In this document: positions 9,485-17,167 of the stretch, piece after piece
Numbering within the stretch: the first letter of the stretch is position 1
How the letters are laid out: every line of letters starts with the position of its first letter
Assembly (NCBI GenBank): GCA_012841565.1
Contig: DUUM01000428.1
Coordinates: 78,312-142,311, forward strand
DNA: 64,000 bases
DNA from: Candidatus Epulonipiscium sp.
GTDB lineage: Bacteria > Bacillota_A > Clostridia > Lachnospirales > Cellulosilyticaceae
Reading direction: 5' to 3'
The notes under the pieces: model-generated
Database searches by the model: none
What the model was told of the DNA's origin: nothing
What the model saw: the letters and a program-made list of their open reading frames with translations, nothing else
Program-made: the position numbers and the translations under genes

Positions 9485-10399
9485 TTAGATAACTCTTTTT
9501 GCACCAATAAGAGGTTTTCCGCTTGTTCTAAATGCATTGCTTATGATAATTCCAGTTTTAGAACTACTAGCATTAATCATCTTTTTATTGCCTATATATA
9601 CGCCAACATGAGATACTTTACCACCATATCCATAAAACAACAAGTCTCCTGGTTGTAAATTGTTAATACTTACTTTTACACCATTTCTAGCATACTGGCC
9701 AGCTGAGCTTCTTTGTAATGAGACACCTGCTTTTTTCATAATCTGCTGGGTAAAGCCCGAGCAATCTGTTCCTTTTGTTAAACTAGTACCACCGTATCTA
9801 TATGGGTTTCCAATAAATTTTTTTGCATATTCAACCACTGTACTTGCTTTAGTTTCTTGAGGAGCTTTGGCTTTCTCTGGGGCTTTTATTTCAATTTCTT
9901 TGACGTCTGAAATATTCTTTTCTGCTACTAAGTAAAGAAATTCACTATCTATGTATGAATGATGTACAAATCCCCAAAACACTTCAGTGCCTAAACTAAT
10001 GTAATACCAATCACCCACTTTATAATGCACAGAAATCTCTTGTCCATTATTAAATTGTCTATTTATCTTTGCATCTGTTGTAGGATAAGTTCTACTATTA
10101 ACACCGTTTGTATTTATTTTGGCTTTGACTTTAAAGACATCTACATATTCAGCACTTACATAAGCTGTTTTGCCATTTTTATTTTCAACTGCATACCAAT
10201 TCTGGTCAGCTTGGTTAATGATTTTTACAGTATCCTTTTTACTATATACCTCTACAATAGCTGCTGCTTCACTTGGACTTTGCCTTATATTTAATGCATC
10301 TACATTGACACTTGCATACGATTCTGCATATACGTTGGTTCCAAACAATAGTGAACCTAGAACTCCTATTAGTAATATTCCTGATTTTTTAATCTTCAC
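9485..10399 (-). CDS. Secreted SH3/NlpC-P60 cell-wall endopeptidase
   Basis: This is a peptidoglycan hydrolase of the NlpC/P60 (C40) cysteine peptidase family, which cuts D-Glu-diamino-acid bonds in stem peptides. A signal peptide covers residues 1-25 (GVLGSLLFGTNVYA). Two bacterial SH3 domains follow, at about 28-90 (SVNVDALNIRQSPSE) and 92-155, for wall binding. The C-terminal 185-304 is the peptidase: nucleophile Cys in TDCSGF, His in SHVGVYIG, and Asn in MINASSS where many members have a second His. AGGAGG supports the GTG start. It is monocistronic, with its own promoter (10474-10502) and terminator. Confidence 0.92.
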   Translation of the reverse strand: MKIKKSGILLIGVLGSLLFGTNVYAESYASVNVDALNIRQSPSEAAAIVEVYSKKDTVKIINQADQNWYAVENKNGKTAYVSAEYVDVFKVKAKINTNGVNSRTYPTTDAKINRQFNNGQEISVHYKVGDWYYISLGTEVFWGFVHHSYIDSEFLYLVAEKNISDVKEIEIKAPEKAKAPQETKASTVVEYAKKFIGNPYRYGGTSLTKGTDCSGFTQQIMKKAGVSLQRSSAGQYARNGVKVSINNLQPGDLLFYGYGGKVSHVGVYIGNKKMINASSSKTGIIISNAFRTSGKPLIGAKRVI

Positions 10400-10473
10400 T
10401 TCTATTCCTCCTAAATTTCGCTACTATTAACATTTTTTATCTTTTTGAATTGTTAACTACTTATTACGGACTT

Positions 10474-10502
10474 ATTGTATTATATTAACTTTGCAATGTC
10501 AA
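10474..10502 (-). promoter_or_regulatory. Promoter of the NlpC/P60 gene
   Basis: On the minus strand TTGACA (10497-10502) and TACAAT (10474-10479) are 17 bases apart, giving a leader of about 70 nt before the GTG at 10399. Confidence 0.65.
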
Positions 10503-10550
10503 TACCCTACTTATTTTTCTATTTAGTTAACACTTTTTTAATATAAACAG

Positions 10551-10602
10551 AAAAATGAGCCAATATCATTAAACTCATAAGAGTTCTAAATATTGACTCA
10601 TT
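10551..10602 (-). terminator. Terminator of the sugar isomerase-like gene
   Basis: AATGAG-CAATAT at 10554 onward pairs with ATATTG-CTCATT ending at 10602. On the minus strand it runs into TTTTTC. It lies 8 bases after the stop of the gene at 10610. Confidence 0.65.
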
Positions 10603-10609
10603 CCTTATT

Positions 10610-11590
10610 TCATATTCTTCCTAATGCTTTGTTCTGCTGATTTAAATAGTATGCTAATTCATGTTTTGCATTGGGTGTTACTTCAAATACACAGAATTCT
10701 GGATTTACATCTTCAATGAGTTTTGCAATAGCTGGATGATCAAAGGGCTTATGAACATCTAAACTACCTATATGCTTTTTTAATACGCCAGTCTTTTGCC
10801 ACGGTGTTGTGGCATTTTGATAATTTTCCAACTTATATAAATGGTTTTGCCTCATATAATTTTTAGGCAATGTTTTATTAACGTGCATCCCTTTAATGTA
10901 AGCACTGGTTTCACCTAAGTCTCTGACGATTTTTCTCATATACGCCACTGCTTGGTTTTCATTCCATATCTCAGGATTTGTTAGAATCAAATGAGAAGTA
11001 TCTAGCAGATAACCTTTGTTTCTGTAGTTTATTTGCTCGATAAACCATTTTGTAAGTTCTGGGTCACAATATGTAAGCCCTGGCCACCATAAGTTCTCAA
11101 ATAATAACAAAGGTCCCTCTTCATCTTTTGGAAACGCTTGATTAACCAACTCTATAGTTGCCTCTAGTACCTCTTTGTCTGTGTACTCATATTCCCATTT
11201 AAAGGTATCCTCCGTAATAACATGACTCACATGAAAGACCATGTACTTAACGTCTAATGCTTTAGCCATAGCGTACTGCTCTTTATACTGGTCTACAAGA
11301 CATTGAGGGTCCGTCCCGCCATATAGTTCCTGTATTTGTTCTTCTCCCCCTACAGTCTCCTCCAATGCCTTCGCATCTTTATTCCAAAAATCAAGCCACA
11401 TAGGAAAAAATCTTAAATGCATTCCATAGGCAACGCCTGAAGGAACCTTTTCAATATCATAATTATCATGAATCATAATTTCAACACCATCCATATGGTG
11501 CTTTTTCGCAAACTCCTGGATTTCTCCCCAGTCATTGTTAAACCAATCTAAGTATTTAGGAACTGTTGATAAATGAAATAAATAGCGCAA
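10610..11590 (-). CDS. TIM-barrel protein, sugar phosphate isomerase/epimerase-like
   Basis: The 326 residues look like the xylose isomerase-like TIM barrel (AP endonuclease 2/IolE/IolI superfamily). Likely divalent-metal ligands lie at the ends of strands: His in MVFHVSHV, Glu in LLLFENLWW, Asp and His in LLDTSHLIL, His in GMHVNK, and a late Glu in CVFEVTP. No member with known substrate can be named. The start is TTG at 11590 with AGAGGA six bases upstream. It follows the YcxB-like gene by 25 bases and probably shares its transcript. The reaction is unknown; isomerisation or epimerisation of a sugar derivative is inferred from the fold only. Confidence 0.75.
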   Translation of the reverse strand: MRYLFHLSTVPKYLDWFNNDWGEIQEFAKKHHMDGVEIMIHDNYDIEKVPSGVAYGMHLRFFPMWLDFWNKDAKALEETVGGEEQIQELYGGTDPQCLVDQYKEQYAMAKALDVKYMVFHVSHVITEDTFKWEYEYTDKEVLEATIELVNQAFPKDEEGPLLLFENLWWPGLTYCDPELTKWFIEQINYRNKGYLLDTSHLILTNPEIWNENQAVAYMRKIVRDLGETSAYIKGMHVNKTLPKNYMRQNHLYKLENYQNATTPWQKTGVLKKHIGSLDVHKPFDHPAIAKLIEDVNPEFCVFEVTPNAKHELAYYLNQQNKALGRI

Positions 11591-11615
11591 ATTATTTCCT
11601 CTTTCTAATTTTAAT

Positions 11616-12143
11616 TTAAACTCTTTTAAGTTTTAGTATCTTGGAATCTACAACTGCTTTAAGAATACTACGCAGGTCTTGTATCTCCATCTTATCTAAT
11701 GAATATTTAGGAATAATCTGAGCTTGTACCTTGTCCATAAACAGTCTAAAATCCTGTTTAGTTTCTACAATACGCACATAACTTTCCCACTTTACATCTG
11801 CCTCCCCCTGGGAGGTTTTCAGAATTATTGCTTCTTTAGTAAAAATATAGACCACTTCATCTTTTAGAATTGGATTTTCAAGCAAAGCTACTGTAGCTTT
11901 CCATACTTTAACCGGGATGGTCACAAAGAAAATAAATGGTGGTATCAGTAACATAAATGATTGTGTAAATCTGACGTCTAGTGAAGCGGCTGAGTTGATC
12001 ATATTATACATAAACATGCCTAAGCTTACGATGCTTAAGACAAAAAAGATATAGTTTAGAGTTGTATTGTAGGCAACATATAGATTATATCTTAGGCCAT
12101 CTCTAAATCGTAATTTGGTTTTAATTTGTAAAGATTTTTCCAT
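11616..12143 (-). CDS. YcxB-like membrane protein
   Basis: The 175-residue protein has two hydrophobic helices at about 28-47 (YIFFVLSIVSLGMFMYNMI) and 62-80 (FMLLIPPFIFFVTIPV). A cytoplasmic C-terminal part resembles the YcxB-like domain (YIFTKEAIILKTSQGEADVKW and the IIPKYSL motif). Family function is unknown. AGGAGG precedes the ATG, and a TTGTGA-18-TATACT promoter lies at 12191-12220. The downstream TIM-barrel gene is in the same direction 25 bases away. Confidence 0.75.
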   Translation of the reverse strand: MEKSLQIKTKLRFRDGLRYNLYVAYNTTLNYIFFVLSIVSLGMFMYNMINSAASLDVRFTQSFMLLIPPFIFFVTIPVKVWKATVALLENPILKDEVVYIFTKEAIILKTSQGEADVKWESYVRIVETKQDFRLFMDKVQAQIIPKYSLDKMEIQDLRSILKAVVDSKILKLKRV

Positions 12144-12190
12144 TTTTTCCTCCTATGTTGTTTAGGCGTCTTCTAATATATTATCTATTT

Positions 12191-12220
12191 AGTATATCAT
12201 GTTTTGATTTTATTTCACAA
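12191..12220 (-). promoter_or_regulatory. Candidate promoter of the YcxB-like operon
   Basis: On the minus strand TTGTGA (12215-12220) and TATACT (12191-12196) have an 18-base spacer, about 50 bases upstream of the ATG. Confidence 0.45.
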
Positions 12221-12276
12221 TCAAAAAAGACTCTCTTAGGCAGTTACTTTTTTGCCCAAAAAAGTCTTTTGATTTT
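12219..12276. terminator. Terminator of ccdA-tlpA
   Basis: AATCAAAAAAGACT (12219-12232) pairs with AGTCTTTTGATT (12263-12274) with slight slippage in the A/T run. T-rich arms serve both directions. It directly follows the TlpA stop at 12277. Confidence 0.6.
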
Positions 12277-12927
12277 TTATTGCTTTGCTGCTCTAACTTG
12301 ATCGAGAATTCCTTCTAAGGTTTTAATATCTGTTCTTCCCATTATTGCCCCTAGGGACTGCCCATTTTCATCTATTACAAAGGTCATTGGAAGACTACTT
12401 GCTGACCACTGAACTGCTTGATCTCCATCTATATCAAATACAACGGGAAATGTAAGTCCCTCTCCGTCTAACCAGTCGACAAGTTTATCTTTAGACTTTT
12501 TTTCCCAAGTCTTTGTCATATTAACCCCTAAAAGAGCTACATCATCCTCATCTTTATGAGTATTATAAAATGCCTCAAGATCTGGCATTTCATCGATACA
12601 AAATTTACACCTTGTCGCCCAGAAGTTTAAAAATGTAATTTTACCTTTATAATCTGAAAGGCTTACTTCTTTTCCTTCTCTATCCAACAGGGTAAAGTCA
12701 GGTGCCATCATCCCAGGGGCTATTCCTATTTCTACATCTTTTTCTACTTTAGAAGTTTCTTCTTTTACTCCCTCTGTATCTGTGACTGGCTCTTTACTTT
12801 TATCCTGATTCTGCTCTACGGAACTCCCTCCATCTTCTACTACAGGGGGTGTTTCTGGTGGATTACCACAACTTGTCATCATTAGTGCAGAAATACTTAA
12901 TACCATAAGTGCTATATACTTTTTCAT
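12277..12927 (-). CDS. TlpA/ResA-like thioredoxin lipoprotein with altered active-site flank
   Basis: This is an extracytoplasmic membrane-anchored thioredoxin-fold protein. A lipoprotein signal is present: MKKYIALMVLSIS followed by lipobox LMMTSC. A linker rich in Pro, Glu and Lys reaches about residue 65. The thioredoxin domain starts at APDFTLLDREGKEVSL. The active site is FWATRCKFC: both redox cysteines are present, but the position before the first Cys, normally Trp, is Arg (AGG, one base from TGG). The cis-Pro is in SSLPMTFVID. It follows ccdA by 9 bases, so CcdA most likely reduces it. It probably keeps exported thiol or haem-assembly substrates reduced; the substrate is unknown. Confidence 0.9.
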   Translation of the reverse strand: MKKYIALMVLSISALMMTSCGNPPETPPVVEDGGSSVEQNQDKSKEPVTDTEGVKEETSKVEKDVEIGIAPGMMAPDFTLLDREGKEVSLSDYKGKITFLNFWATRCKFCIDEMPDLEAFYNTHKDEDDVALLGVNMTKTWEKKSKDKLVDWLDGEGLTFPVVFDIDGDQAVQWSASSLPMTFVIDENGQSLGAIMGRTDIKTLEGILDQVRAAKQ

Positions 12928-12936
12928 TTTTTCCTC

Positions 12937-13638
12937 CTATACAATTAAAAAGTTTAATTTATTAAAAAATATCAGTAATCCAATTATAATTAGTAATATA
13001 CCGCTAACTATTTTTATTGTGCCAAAGTGCTTGTAAATCTTTTGTATGGAAGGCATGAGCCTTTCGATAAATAAAGCAATCAGTAAAAGTGGTATGCCAA
13101 GACCTAGGGTATAGATACTTAAAAGCAATATACCATTCCACAAAGTAGCTGCATTCGCAGCCATCATGAGTACTGACCCTAAAGCTGGGCCCATACACGG
13201 TGTCCAGCCAAAAGCAAAAGACATCCCAAATATGATGGATCCACCTAATGTCGGTACGACTTTCTTAATATGAATTCTTTTTTCTCTATTCATAAAGTTA
13301 AAGTTAATAATTCCCATATAAAAAATACCAAATATAATAATTATGATGCCACTAACCTGTTGTAAAACAGCTCTGTTCATATTTAATGTTCGCCCTAATG
13401 TGGTTGCTGTCGCCCCTAAAAGCGAAAATACAATAAATAACCCAAATACAAATCCCAGTGCATTAATCATTAGTGTACGTTTATTATGATTGCTGTTTTC
13501 TATCTCATCAATACTGGTTCCAGCTAAATAACTAATATATGTGGGAATAAGAGCTAGTACACACGGCGATATAAATGAAGCAAGTCCTTCTAGGAATACA
13601 ACTGAATAAGTAAAATTGGTACCCAAATTTATGCCCAT
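12937..13638 (-). CDS. ccdA: CcdA-type membrane thiol-disulfide transporter
   Basis: CcdA passes electrons from cytoplasmic thioredoxin across the membrane to partners such as TlpA/ResA. The 233 residues have six hydrophobic helices and the two cysteines of the family, in FISPCVLALIP and GWTPCMGPALG. The frame extends upstream to 13743, but that part reads through a palindromic repeat. The start is at ATG 13638, because AAGGAG lies seven bases before it and the product then begins MGINLGTNFTYS. It is the first gene of the ccdA-tlpA operon. Its promoter is at 13745-13773, so the mRNA begins with the 13676-13735 hairpin. Confidence 0.92.
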   Translation of the reverse strand: MGINLGTNFTYSVVFLEGLASFISPCVLALIPTYISYLAGTSIDEIENSNHNKRTLMINALGFVFGLFIVFSLLGATATTLGRTLNMNRAVLQQVSGIIIIIFGIFYMGIINFNFMNREKRIHIKKVVPTLGGSIIFGMSFAFGWTPCMGPALGSVLMMAANAATLWNGILLLSIYTLGLGIPLLLIALFIERLMPSIQKIYKHFGTIKIVSGILLIIIGLLIFFNKLNFLIV

Positions 13639-13675
13639 ACATTTTCTCCTTCCTGAAAATCTCGTTTTACGTTTT

Positions 13676-13735
13676 GGGACGGTTAACACATATTTTGAAT
13701 TTCTCCAAAAAATATTGATGTTTGTTAACCGTCCC
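13676..13735. repeat. GGGACGGTTAACA palindrome, copy 1, in the ccdA leader
   Basis: Arms 13676-13688 and 13723-13735 are a perfect 13-bp inverted repeat, with a further AT-rich inner pairing. Placed just downstream of the ccdA promoter, it would form a hairpin at the extreme 5' end of the mRNA. Related copies are at 21274, 33975, 39602 and 49327. Confidence 0.7.
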
Positions 13736-13744
13736 CTTTTCATT

Positions 13745-13773
13745 ACTATACCGTGTTTTTACAATGTATTCAA
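13745..13773 (-). promoter_or_regulatory. Promoter of ccdA-tlpA
   Basis: On the minus strand TTGAAT (13768-13773) and TATAGT (13745-13750) are 17 bases apart. The predicted start near 13738 is about 3 bases before the palindrome. Confidence 0.6.
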
Positions 13774-13811
13774 GTTAAGTTATTTTATTCACAATTAAGT
13801 TTGTTTACATA

Positions 13812-13845
13812 AATAAAAACCAATGTTTCCATTGGCTTTTATTTA
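13812..13845 (-). terminator. Terminator of the Spo0E-like gene
   Basis: AAATAAAAACCAATG (13812-13826) pairs with CATTGGCTTTTATTT (13831-13845) around a 4-nt loop. It follows the stop at 13849 directly. Confidence 0.65.
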
Positions 13846-13848
13846 TAT

Positions 13849-14019
13849 CTATATCGTTAGTTTAATATATGAGACTAATAGCTTATCTATTTCGTTATTG
13901 ATCTTTAGGACTTCTGGGGAGCTTAGGTTACTAATATCGTTCCCTATACTAGACTCCAACGCTTCACGTAGTTGCATAATTTGTTTTTCTAATGATTCCA
14001 AGCTTGTTTCACACATCAT
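13849..14019 (-). CDS. Spo0E-like sporulation phosphatase
   Basis: This 56-residue protein matches the Spo0E family of small aspartyl-phosphate phosphatases that dephosphorylate Spo0A~P and delay sporulation. It is two predicted helices: LEKQIMQLREALE, then INNEIDKLLVSYIK, which carries the family's S/N-x-E-L/I-D core. A frame opens upstream at 14055, but AAGGAG (near 14029) lies eight bases before ATG 14019, which is my choice. It has its own terminator. It supports a spore-forming host. The exact target is inferred from family membership. Confidence 0.75.
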   Translation of the reverse strand: MMCETSLESLEKQIMQLREALESSIGNDISNLSSPEVLKINNEIDKLLVSYIKLTI

Positions 14020-14140
14020 AATAGATACTCCTTTGCCATATATATTGTTATTCATTAGTTTTTACCTAATGCAATATTATATGCATACTAGTTATGGCAA
14101 AAAGTGTCTCTTACTTATTCTTTTAATTTCGCCAATCTCT

Positions 14141-15076
14141 TTACTCTTGTGAGGCTTTTTTAAGATTATCCATTACACGCTTATTGAGCGCTTCAGCCGC
14201 ATTATAGCCCATTTTCTTTTGTCTAAAGTTTATAGCAGCTGTTTCACAAATAATCGCTATATTTCTTCCTGGACGAATAGGTATTGTATGGGCAACCACA
14301 TCAACCCCTAATATATCTTCGTATTGATTGCCAAGTCCTAATCTATCATACTCCTTCTTTTTATCCCATAGCTCTAAATGGATAATAAGGTCTATGTTTT
14401 GCATTTGTTTTACAGATCCGACTCCAAAAAGTTGCTTAATGTCTACAATGCCGACACCACGCATTTCTATAAAGTGACGAATAACTTCTGGGGACGAGCC
14501 TAATAATGTAGATGCCGATACTTTTTTAATCTCTACAACATCATCTGCTACGAGTCTATGGCCTCTACGTATTAACTCAAGAGCTGTCTCGCTTTTACCA
14601 ATTCCACTCTCACCTGTAATTAAAACACCCTCACCATATATATCTACTAAAACACCATGTACAGACTTTCTAACTGCTAGTTGGACATGTAACCATCTAT
14701 TTGCTTCTGCTATAAAGGCTGATGTTCCTTCTTCTGTATGAAAAACAGGTATCTCATTTTTTCTCGCATGTTCTATTAAATCCGGGTAAGGTCCTAACCC
14801 ACGACAAATCACAATACAAGGTATACTTGTAAACCTTAATAATCTTTCAAAACGCTTTGATCTTTCCTCTGGGTCTATGGTCTCTAAGTATGCATCTTCT
14901 ACTTTCCCTATTACTTGAAGACGTCCATCATCAAAATAGTCAAAAAAACCTGCTAACTGTAATGCTGGGCGATTCACGTCTGATTGTGTAATCTTTCTAT
15001 CTTCATATGATATGCCAGGCGTTAATTCTTTTAACTCTAATTTTTCTACTAGTTTTTTTACACTCACCGAGTACAT
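14141..15076 (-). CDS. hprK: HPr kinase/phosphorylase
   Basis: HprK phosphorylates HPr at Ser46 and reverses it, controlling CcpA-dependent carbon catabolite repression. The 311 residues match the family. Walker A GESGIGKS is near residue 155. The HPrK signature EMRGVGIVDIKQLFG is near 200-215. The C-terminal region YNAAEALNKRVMDNL is typical. AAGGAGG precedes the ATG, and a GTGACA-18-TATAAT promoter lies upstream (15113-15142). In many Firmicutes hprK is followed by lgt; here it follows uvrC and has no downstream partner. Confidence 0.96.
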   Translation of the reverse strand: MYSVSVKKLVEKLELKELTPGISYEDRKITQSDVNRPALQLAGFFDYFDDGRLQVIGKVEDAYLETIDPEERSKRFERLLRFTSIPCIVICRGLGPYPDLIEHARKNEIPVFHTEEGTSAFIAEANRWLHVQLAVRKSVHGVLVDIYGEGVLITGESGIGKSETALELIRRGHRLVADDVVEIKKVSASTLLGSSPEVIRHFIEMRGVGIVDIKQLFGVGSVKQMQNIDLIIHLELWDKKKEYDRLGLGNQYEDILGVDVVAHTIPIRPGRNIAIICETAAINFRQKKMGYNAAEALNKRVMDNLKKASQE

Positions 15077-15112
15077 AATATGCCTCCTTTATTTTTATAT
15101 TTGTATTTTCTA

Positions 15113-15142
15113 ATTATATCATCTTTTAGACTAATATGTCAC
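15113..15142 (-). promoter_or_regulatory. Promoter of hprK
   Basis: On the minus strand GTGACA (15137-15142) and TATAAT (15113-15118) have an 18-base spacer, about 40 bases upstream of the start. Confidence 0.5.
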
Positions 15143-15163
15143 TTACCCATCCTTTTATCTATT

Positions 15164-16996
15164 TTAATGTTTATTAAAAAAGTTATATATACTTCCTGCT
15201 ACATTTTCAGGTATTCCAGGTGCTTTTTTAATTTCTTCAATAGACGCTTTTTTAATTTTATCTAAACTACCAAAGTGTTGAATAAGTGCCTGTTTACGTT
15301 TTTTCCCAACACCTGGTATATCATCTATAATTGATCTTACCTGATCTCTTCCAAGTAGTTTTCTGTGGTAATCTATGGCAAACCGATGGGCCTCATCTTG
15401 TATTCTTGTAATCAATTTAAATCCTTCAGTTCCTACACTTAGTGGCAATTCCTTTTTCTCGTATAGTAAACCTCTGGTTCTATGCCGATCATCTTTAATC
15501 ATTCCACAAATAGGAATATTCAACCCTAAATCATCTACAACTTGCTGAGCCACAGAAACTTGTCCTTTACCACCATCTATTAAAATTAAATCCGGTGTTT
15601 TACTAAAACTCGCTTCATCTTCCCCTTTTAAACGTACAAGCCGTCGTTCTAGTACTTCTTTCATACTGGCATAATCATCTGGACCTACCACACTCTTTAT
15701 TTTAAATTTACGATAATCACTGGGCTTAGGCTTGCCCCCTTCAAAAACAATCATGGATCCTACAGATTGAACTCCTTGAGTATTTGAAATATCATAGGCC
15801 TCAATACGCATAATACCTGTTTCAAGTCCTATTGTTTCCTCTATTTCTCTTAAGGCACCTCTTGTTCGTATGTCCTCTTTTTTCATTTGCTCCCCAAATT
15901 GAGTTAAAGATATTTCAGCATTTTTTTGTGCTAATTCTAATAAACTATGCTTGGTTCCTTTTAAAGGCACCCGTAGTTCCACTTTTGCTTCTTTTTTCAT
16001 AGAAAGCCATTCTTGCATGATTGTATTATCCTCTACATCTGATTGCAGGAGAATTTCCTTAGGAATAAAAGTTGCATCTGCATAAAATTGTAACAAAAAG
16101 TCATAGATCATCTTTTCTATTGCTATATCAGCTGTTTCCTCTAGTAAGAAATGTTCTCTTCCAACCAACTTTCCTATTCTCACAAAATATATTTGTATTA
16201 AGGTGTCATTTTCCGAACGGGCATATGCTATTATATCTTGATCTTCCATAGAACTGCTGAGAACTGATTGTTTATGTTCTATATGCTTTATACTATTGAT
16301 CTGATCTCTTAATATAGCTGCTTTTTCAAAGTTTAATTCTTCTGCAGCATCTACCATATCTTTTTCTAATACTTTAATAACCTTACTATATTTACCACTT
16401 AAAAATGATAATACTTCATCCACTTCTTTTTTATATTCTTCTTCGGTAACAAACCCTGCGCAGGGTGCTTTACACTGCCCTATATGATAATTTAAGCACG
16501 GCCTCTCTTTTCCTATATCCCGTGGCAATATCCGTCTGCAAGTACGCAGATGCCATGTTTTTTTAATAATCTCTATCAGTTCCCACATAGCTGTAGCATC
16601 TGTATAGGGTCCAAAATATTTGGATTTATCTTTTTTAATTGACCTAACAACACTTACCTTGGGGAACGCATTGTGAACATTAGCCTTTATATAGGGATAG
16701 TGCTTATCATCTTTAAGTCTAATGTTATATCTTGGTGAATGCTTTTTTATAAGATTACTTTCTAATATGAGCGCCTCTAATTCTGAACCTGTTATAATAT
16801 ATTCAAACGAACTGATATTTTCAACCATCTTTTTCACTTTAATAGAGTGTCCCTTTGATTCTTGGAAATATTGTCTGACACGATTTTTTAAAACATTAGC
16901 TTTCCCTACGTATATAATTTGGTCAAGATTATTTTTCATTAAATATACCCCAGGGTTATGGGGTAATTTCTTTAGTTCGTCTTCAATATTAAACAT
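15164..16996 (-). CDS. uvrC: Excinuclease ABC subunit C
   Basis: UvrC makes the two incisions around DNA damage bound by UvrB. The 610 residues are full length. The N-terminal GIY-YIG nuclease is at 12-92 (GVYLMKNNLDQIIYVGKA). Family cysteines lie in the 165-180 region (RPCLNYHIGQCKAPC). The UVR motif for UvrB contact is near 200-232. The RNase H-like nuclease includes DLILIDGGKGQ. Tandem helix-hairpin-helix motifs end the protein (IDDIPGVGKKRKQALIQHFG). AGGAGG precedes the ATG. uvrA and uvrB are nearby but in separate units. Confidence 0.97.
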   Translation of the reverse strand: MFNIEDELKKLPHNPGVYLMKNNLDQIIYVGKANVLKNRVRQYFQESKGHSIKVKKMVENISSFEYIITGSELEALILESNLIKKHSPRYNIRLKDDKHYPYIKANVHNAFPKVSVVRSIKKDKSKYFGPYTDATAMWELIEIIKKTWHLRTCRRILPRDIGKERPCLNYHIGQCKAPCAGFVTEEEYKKEVDEVLSFLSGKYSKVIKVLEKDMVDAAEELNFEKAAILRDQINSIKHIEHKQSVLSSSMEDQDIIAYARSENDTLIQIYFVRIGKLVGREHFLLEETADIAIEKMIYDFLLQFYADATFIPKEILLQSDVEDNTIMQEWLSMKKEAKVELRVPLKGTKHSLLELAQKNAEISLTQFGEQMKKEDIRTRGALREIEETIGLETGIMRIEAYDISNTQGVQSVGSMIVFEGGKPKPSDYRKFKIKSVVGPDDYASMKEVLERRLVRLKGEDEASFSKTPDLILIDGGKGQVSVAQQVVDDLGLNIPICGMIKDDRHRTRGLLYEKKELPLSVGTEGFKLITRIQDEAHRFAIDYHRKLLGRDQVRSIIDDIPGVGKKRKQALIQHFGSLDKIKKASIEEIKKAPGIPENVAGSIYNFFNKH

Positions 16997-17028
16997 TTTA
17001 CCCCTCCTAATTTTATCTTATTATATCT

Positions 17029-17057
17029 AGTATATCCCCCTTCTGTGGAATAATCAA
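17029..17057 (-). promoter_or_regulatory. Promoter of uvrC
   Basis: On the minus strand TTGATT (17052-17057) and TATACT (17029-17034) are 17 bases apart. I see no clear LexA box. Confidence 0.5.
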
Positions 17058-17090
17058 AGCAATTAAACTTCCACATTTTACTTATTTTGG

Positions 17091-17119
17091 TTGAAATATT
17101 ATATAAAGTATACTATAAT
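17091..17119 (+). promoter_or_regulatory. Promoter of the surface-type protein gene
   Basis: TTGAAA (17091-17096) and TATAAT (17114-17119) with a 17-base spacer give a near-consensus promoter 50 bases upstream of the ATG. Confidence 0.7.
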
Positions 17120-17167
17120 TTAAAGTATCTATTGCTTTTAACACAATAATCTCAAGGAGGAATTTAT

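Noticed and set aside
13639..13743. N-terminal extension of ccdA by 35 residues
   Set aside because: The extension translates a palindromic repeat and the ribosome site fits ATG 13638.
16997..17090. LexA box near uvrC or other uvr genes
   Set aside because: I looked for GAAC-N4-GTTC-like sites upstream of uvrA, uvrB and uvrC and found none convincing.
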